Assembly (NCBI RefSeq): GCF_937891315.1
Contig: NZ_CALAGI010000076.1
Span: 1-8,322 of the forward strand
Direction: 5' to 3'
Length of the DNA stretch: 8,322 nucleotides
Source: an uncultured Amaricoccus sp.
GTDB lineage: Bacteria > Pseudomonadota > Alphaproteobacteria > Rhodobacterales > Rhodobacteraceae
In this document: positions 5,693 to 8,322 of the stretch, piece after piece
How the letters are laid out: the number at the start of each line of letters is the position of its first letter
How positions within the stretch are numbered: the first letter of the stretch is position 1
Translations under genes and position numbers: made by a program
The notes under the pieces: model-generated
What the model saw: only the letters and a program-made list of their open reading frames with translations
What the model was told of the DNA's origin: nothing
Database searches by the model: none

Positions 5693-7678
5693 TCAGAACC
5701 ACTTCCCGCGCCGCGCGCCCATCCATCCGGACGGGCGCTTCGGCGCCTGTTGCGTTGACGGCCGGTTCGGCTGGCCCGCCGGGGGCGCATCCTTCCGACC
5801 GGAGTCGATCTGTTCGCGTAAGCCTTCCCAGCGCCGTTCGTCCCAGCGGTCGATGCCCATCAGCCAGGCGGCCGCCCGGGCATAGACCCGGCAATCGAGC
5901 GCCTCGTTGCGCTCGCGGGTCTGCTGCCACTCAAGCTTCTGGAAGCCCTGCCGCGTGCGGATCGTCATCAGCTGCTCGGCGGTCAGCTGCTTCATCCACT
6001 CCGCCGTGGTGCCTTTCGGGATGTGTACGAACCCCGCCGGCCAGGCGCCGCCCACCGCCAGCTCCTCGTCCGTCGGGGCCGCCAGCCGCAGAAACCGGTA
6101 GGTCTCCGATTTGAACACCGCGCCGGCGACCTTCCACAGCCGAACCCCGCGGCGAATCTTGCGCCCGGCTTCCGTCACGTCGACAAAGGTCGGGCCATCG
6201 ACCGGCGTCGAGCGATCAAAACCGGCGACGCCCTTCACCGCGATCACCTGCCCGTGGCCCGAGCGCCGCGCCCAGGCATAGATCGCGTCCGTCGTCGCCC
6301 CGTCGCCGGTGTCGATGGCGAGCCGCGCCAGCGCCATGCGCGCGCCGCCGGCATGCGGCCAGGTCTGGCCGAGGAACTCCGAGAGCGCGTTCCAGATCTC
6401 CGGACGGGCGGTGTCGCCTTCGAGCACGACATGATCGACCAGCCAGGATTCAAGCGCGCGGCCCCAGCCCCAGACGTCGATCTCAACCCGGTCGCGCTGA
6501 ACGTCGGCGCCGGCGGTCAGGATCAGCACCGGCTCGGGCGCCTCGCCCAGCTTCCAATCCTCGCGGCGCTCATAGAGCCGCTCCCATTCCGGCGCCTCGC
6601 CGCGTTCCTGCCAGGTCTCGCCGAGCACGGTGTTCTTCAGCGTCTTCAGCGAGGCTTCATTGCCCTGCGCCGCTTCCCAGCCCCGGGCGATCTCCTCCCA
6701 CGAGAGCCACCCCAGCGGCGAATAGAGACCGTTGATGTGGAAGCCGGTCATCCCGGCGCGCCGCGCTTCAGCTACGCGATCCGGTTCGGCGGTCGCCATC
6801 CATTGCGCCCCATTCGCCTCGTCCATCATCCAGGTCTTGTGCCGCTCTGGGACCGGCTCCTCGCAATGGGCGCAGAGATAGAGCACGGTCTCGGGCTTCC
6901 CCGCCGCCCAGCGCAGCCGCTCGAACTCCAGATGCTGGAGGGCGCCGCAATGCGGGCAGGGCACATGGTAGCGCTGCTGGTCGCTCAACTCGTATTCCCG
7001 CTCGATCCGCGACAGCCCCTTGATCGTGGGCGTCGACGCCAGAAAAATCTTCTTCCGATGGCCGAAGCTCAGCGTCCGGGCTTCCGCGAGTGCGATCGGA
7101 TCGCCCTCGCCGTCGATGTCGCCCGGATAGGCGTCGACCTCGTCGAGAAAGACCCAGCGCGCCGGCATCGAGCGCAGGCCCACCGCGCTGTTGGCCCCGG
7201 TCAGGATCAGCTGACCGCCGGGAAATCTCTTCCCCATCACGGTGTTGCCGCTGTCGCGCGACCGGCTCGGCATGATCAGCTCGCGCAGGTCTGGGCTGTC
7301 CTCGATCAGCGGCTCGATGCGCTGCTGCGACAGCCGCTTCGCCAGGTCCGCCGTCGGCTGAACCGCCAGGAACGGACCCGGCGCGCGGTGGATGCAGTAG
7401 CCGATCCAGTTGTTTCCCGCCTCGGTCGCGCCGACCTGCGCGGACTTCATGAAGACCACGCGTGACGCCGGATGCGCCGGTGACAGCGCGTCCATGATGC
7501 CGCGCATGTAGGGCGTGCGGTCGGTCCGGTACGGCCCGGCCTCGGATGCCGCCCGCGACGACAATATCCGGTGCCGGTCGGCCCATTCCGAGACCGTCTG
7601 CGTCGGGTCCGGCGCCAGGCCACGCGCCCACGCCCGGGCGATGTCCTCGGCGCCGTCGAAGGCTTCAGCGGAGCTCAA
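5693..7678 (-). CDS. Terminase large subunit, GpA family
   Basis: The product is about 661 residues (lambda gpA is 641), the motor and nuclease that cuts phage DNA at cos-type sites and pumps it into the prohead. Numbering from the TTG start, the N-terminus reads SSAEAFDGAEDIARAWARGL and VSEWADRHRIL. The deviant Walker A is FMKSAQVGATE (Lys78), Walker B is VFLDEVDAY (about 176-184) and ASTPT (214-218) is the coupling motif. A zinc-ribbon-like pair CPHC / CAHC follows (Cys241, 244, 269, 272). The nuclease domain shows GADVQRDRVEI (Asp392), AIDTGDG (Asp456) and ALDCRVYARAAAWL (Asp595). The C-terminus is a Pro/Gln/basic-rich tail (about 625-661). The TTG at 7678-7676 has GGAG seven bases upstream and overlaps the small-subunit gene by 14 bases; an ATG at 7744 would overlap 80 bases and give an unusual leader, so TTG is preferred. 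The domains are complete. Confidence 0.95.
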   Translation of the reverse strand: MSSAEAFDGAEDIARAWARGLAPDPTQTVSEWADRHRILSSRAASEAGPYRTDRTPYMRGIMDALSPAHPASRVVFMKSAQVGATEAGNNWIGYCIHRAPGPFLAVQPTADLAKRLSQQRIEPLIEDSPDLRELIMPSRSRDSGNTVMGKRFPGGQLILTGANSAVGLRSMPARWVFLDEVDAYPGDIDGEGDPIALAEARTLSFGHRKKIFLASTPTIKGLSRIEREYELSDQQRYHVPCPHCGALQHLEFERLRWAAGKPETVLYLCAHCEEPVPERHKTWMMDEANGAQWMATAEPDRVAEARRAGMTGFHINGLYSPLGWLSWEEIARGWEAAQGNEASLKTLKNTVLGETWQERGEAPEWERLYERREDWKLGEAPEPVLILTAGADVQRDRVEIDVWGWGRALESWLVDHVVLEGDTARPEIWNALSEFLGQTWPHAGGARMALARLAIDTGDGATTDAIYAWARRSGHGQVIAVKGVAGFDRSTPVDGPTFVDVTEAGRKIRRGVRLWKVAGAVFKSETYRFLRLAAPTDEELAVGGAWPAGFVHIPKGTTAEWMKQLTAEQLMTIRTRQGFQKLEWQQTRERNEALDCRVYARAAAWLMGIDRWDERRWEGLREQIDSGRKDAPPAGQPNRPSTQQAPKRPSGWMGARRGKWF

Positions 7679-8273
7679 TCTTGATCTCCGCGAGTTCGCC
7701 GAGCTGGCGGCGGAGATACTTCTCCAGAACCCGCTCCATGGCATGCGCCTCGACGCCGAGGTCCGCCGCCATCAGCGCCGCCACCCGCGCCGGCCAGTTC
7801 TGCCAGGCGTCGCGCTCCCGCCGTGCCAGATCGAACACCAGCGTGGTGGCGCGCGCCCGGTCGACCAGTTCTCCTTTCATCTTCGACAGCCGCACCCGGG
7901 CGGTCTGGGCTTTCAGCACCTCGTTCGCCATCCGGGCGCGGACGAACGACACCTCACCGCCGGGCTCGACGGCGCCAGTATCGCCGCCGGCTTCCCGCAG
8001 CGTCTCCTTCACCGCCTCGAAGGCGGCCCTCGGCACCGGCTTCGCGGCCGGGGCATGGGCGGCGGTCATCGCGGCGGTCCGGGCGGCGTCGGCGCGCGAA
8101 TGTGCGCCGCGCTGTTGCGCCGGATCGGTGCGGGCGCCCCACTCCGCATCGGCGGTCGCGGCGTCGATCGTGCCGTCGTCCTCGGTGGCGATCCGGCCGG
8201 TGGCAATGGCCTTGCGCACGGCGCTCTCGGAGCAGCCCCGGTGCGCCGCGTATGCCCGCCGTGACATCCCCAT
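7665..8273 (-). CDS. Terminase small subunit, Nu1-like; 5' end at contig edge
   Basis: The readable product is 202 residues from ATG at 8273-8271 (MGMSRRAYAAHRG). Residues about 3-30 (SRRAYAAHRGCSESAVRKAIATGRI) form a winged helix-turn-helix of the kind lambda Nu1 uses to bind cos DNA. An acidic turn EDDGTIDAATADAEW follows, then an Ala/Pro-rich linker (about 55-95). The C-terminal half is helical: FVRARMANEVLKAQTARVRL, MKGELVDRARATTLVFDLARRERDAWQNWPARVAA and MERVLEKYLRRQLGELAE; this region is typical of small terminase subunits and should mediate oligomer and large-subunit contacts. Lambda Nu1 is 181 residues. The first in-frame Met codons (8273 and 8267) abut the adapter, so the start may be genuine or a few upstream codons may be lost. 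Any ATG further right (8288) lies in adapter and gives the spurious leader MLFRS. The 3' end overlaps the large-subunit start. Confidence 0.87.
   Translation of the reverse strand: MGMSRRAYAAHRGCSESAVRKAIATGRIATEDDGTIDAATADAEWGARTDPAQQRGAHSRADAARTAAMTAAHAPAAKPVPRAAFEAVKETLREAGGDTGAVEPGGEVSFVRARMANEVLKAQTARVRLSKMKGELVDRARATTLVFDLARRERDAWQNWPARVAALMAADLGVEAHAMERVLEKYLRRQLGELAEIKIELR
7676..7689 (-). promoter_or_regulatory. Ribosome-binding site deciding a TTG start for the terminase large subunit
   Basis: GGAG at 7689-7686 is followed after seven bases by TTG at 7678-7676, inside the last codons of the small-subunit gene. The protein from this TTG begins at the point where GpA-like homology is expected. 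This favours TTG over the more distant ATG at 7744, which lies deep inside the upstream gene. Confidence 0.6.
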
Positions 8274-8322
8274 AGATCGGAAGAGCACACGTCTGAACTC
8301 CAGTCACGCCAATGTATCTCGT
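8274..8322 (+). other. Illumina TruSeq-type adapter contamination
   Basis: The final 49 bases are not biological. They begin AGATCGGAAGAGCACACGTC, the universal TruSeq read-through adapter, continue through GAACTCCAGTCAC (ending at 8307), then an eight-base index GCCAATGT (8308-8315), then ATCTCGT (8316-8322), the start of the P7 flank. The match to the known adapter is exact on either side of the index. Its reverse complement gives the well-known artefact peptides MLFRS, MCSSDL and VQTCALPI in three frames. Real sequence ends at 8273. Confidence 0.98.

Noticed and set aside
6023..7465. Plus-strand open frame of 480 codons opposite the terminase large subunit
   Set aside because: The opposite strand carries Walker, zinc-ribbon and nuclease motifs in order. 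The antisense product shows no family features and has no supporting ribosome-binding site.
8274..8322. Small-terminase N-terminus MLFRS and other short frames beginning in the last 50 bases
   Set aside because: These residues are translations of sequencing adapter, not of phage DNA.
1..8322. tRNA genes, CRISPR arrays, insertion sequences, attachment sites, integrase, toxin-antitoxin or defence genes
   Set aside because: None was found by reading. The minus-strand genes fill 107-8273 almost without gaps, and no long direct or inverted repeats were noticed apart from the short ones listed.

Overview
This window is a structural segment of a tailed, lambda-like phage or prophage: the DNA-packaging, head and head-tail-joining genes. 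All recognised genes lie on the minus strand, so transcription runs from high to low coordinates. High G+C, GTG/TTG start use and family-level resemblance suggest a high-GC alphaproteobacterial host (Rhodobacterales/Sphingomonadales-like), but that is inference and no host gene is present to confirm it. The right end carries sequencing-adapter sequence, so this is an assembled contig, probably metagenomic or draft, that ends there artificially.

Layout in transcription order: 8322-8274, Illumina-type adapter, not biological. 8273-7665, terminase small subunit (Nu1-like), beginning exactly at the adapter junction. 7678-5693, terminase large subunit (GpA-like ATPase and nuclease), from a TTG start. 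5691-5488, gpW-like head-completion protein. 5484-3952, lambda-type portal. 3941-1908, a single polypeptide fusing an HK97-type prohead protease, a linker/scaffold segment and a Mu gpT-like major capsid domain. 1837-1499, DUF2190 capsid decoration protein. 1499-1179, FII-like head-tail joining protein. 1182-538, DUF6441 protein in the position of lambda Z. 541-107, small protein in the position of lambda U. 106-1 is unassigned, with lower G+C.

The order reproduces lambda Nu1-A-W-B-(C/Nu3/E)-FII-Z-U, with two differences: protease and capsid are fused, and the decoration gene follows the capsid instead of preceding it. Genes are packed as one operon. Most junctions overlap by 1-14 bases or are separated by 1-10 bases; the only real gap inside the cluster is about 70 bases after the capsid gene. 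Together the products would assemble a procapsid on the portal, mature it by proteolysis, fill it with DNA through the terminase and cap the connector for tail attachment.

I found no evidence for a new defence, mobile or regulatory system. The observations most worth a second look are a strong internal ribosome-binding site with an in-frame ATG inside the protease-capsid fusion, the adapter junction at the right end, and the unexplained low-GC left end.
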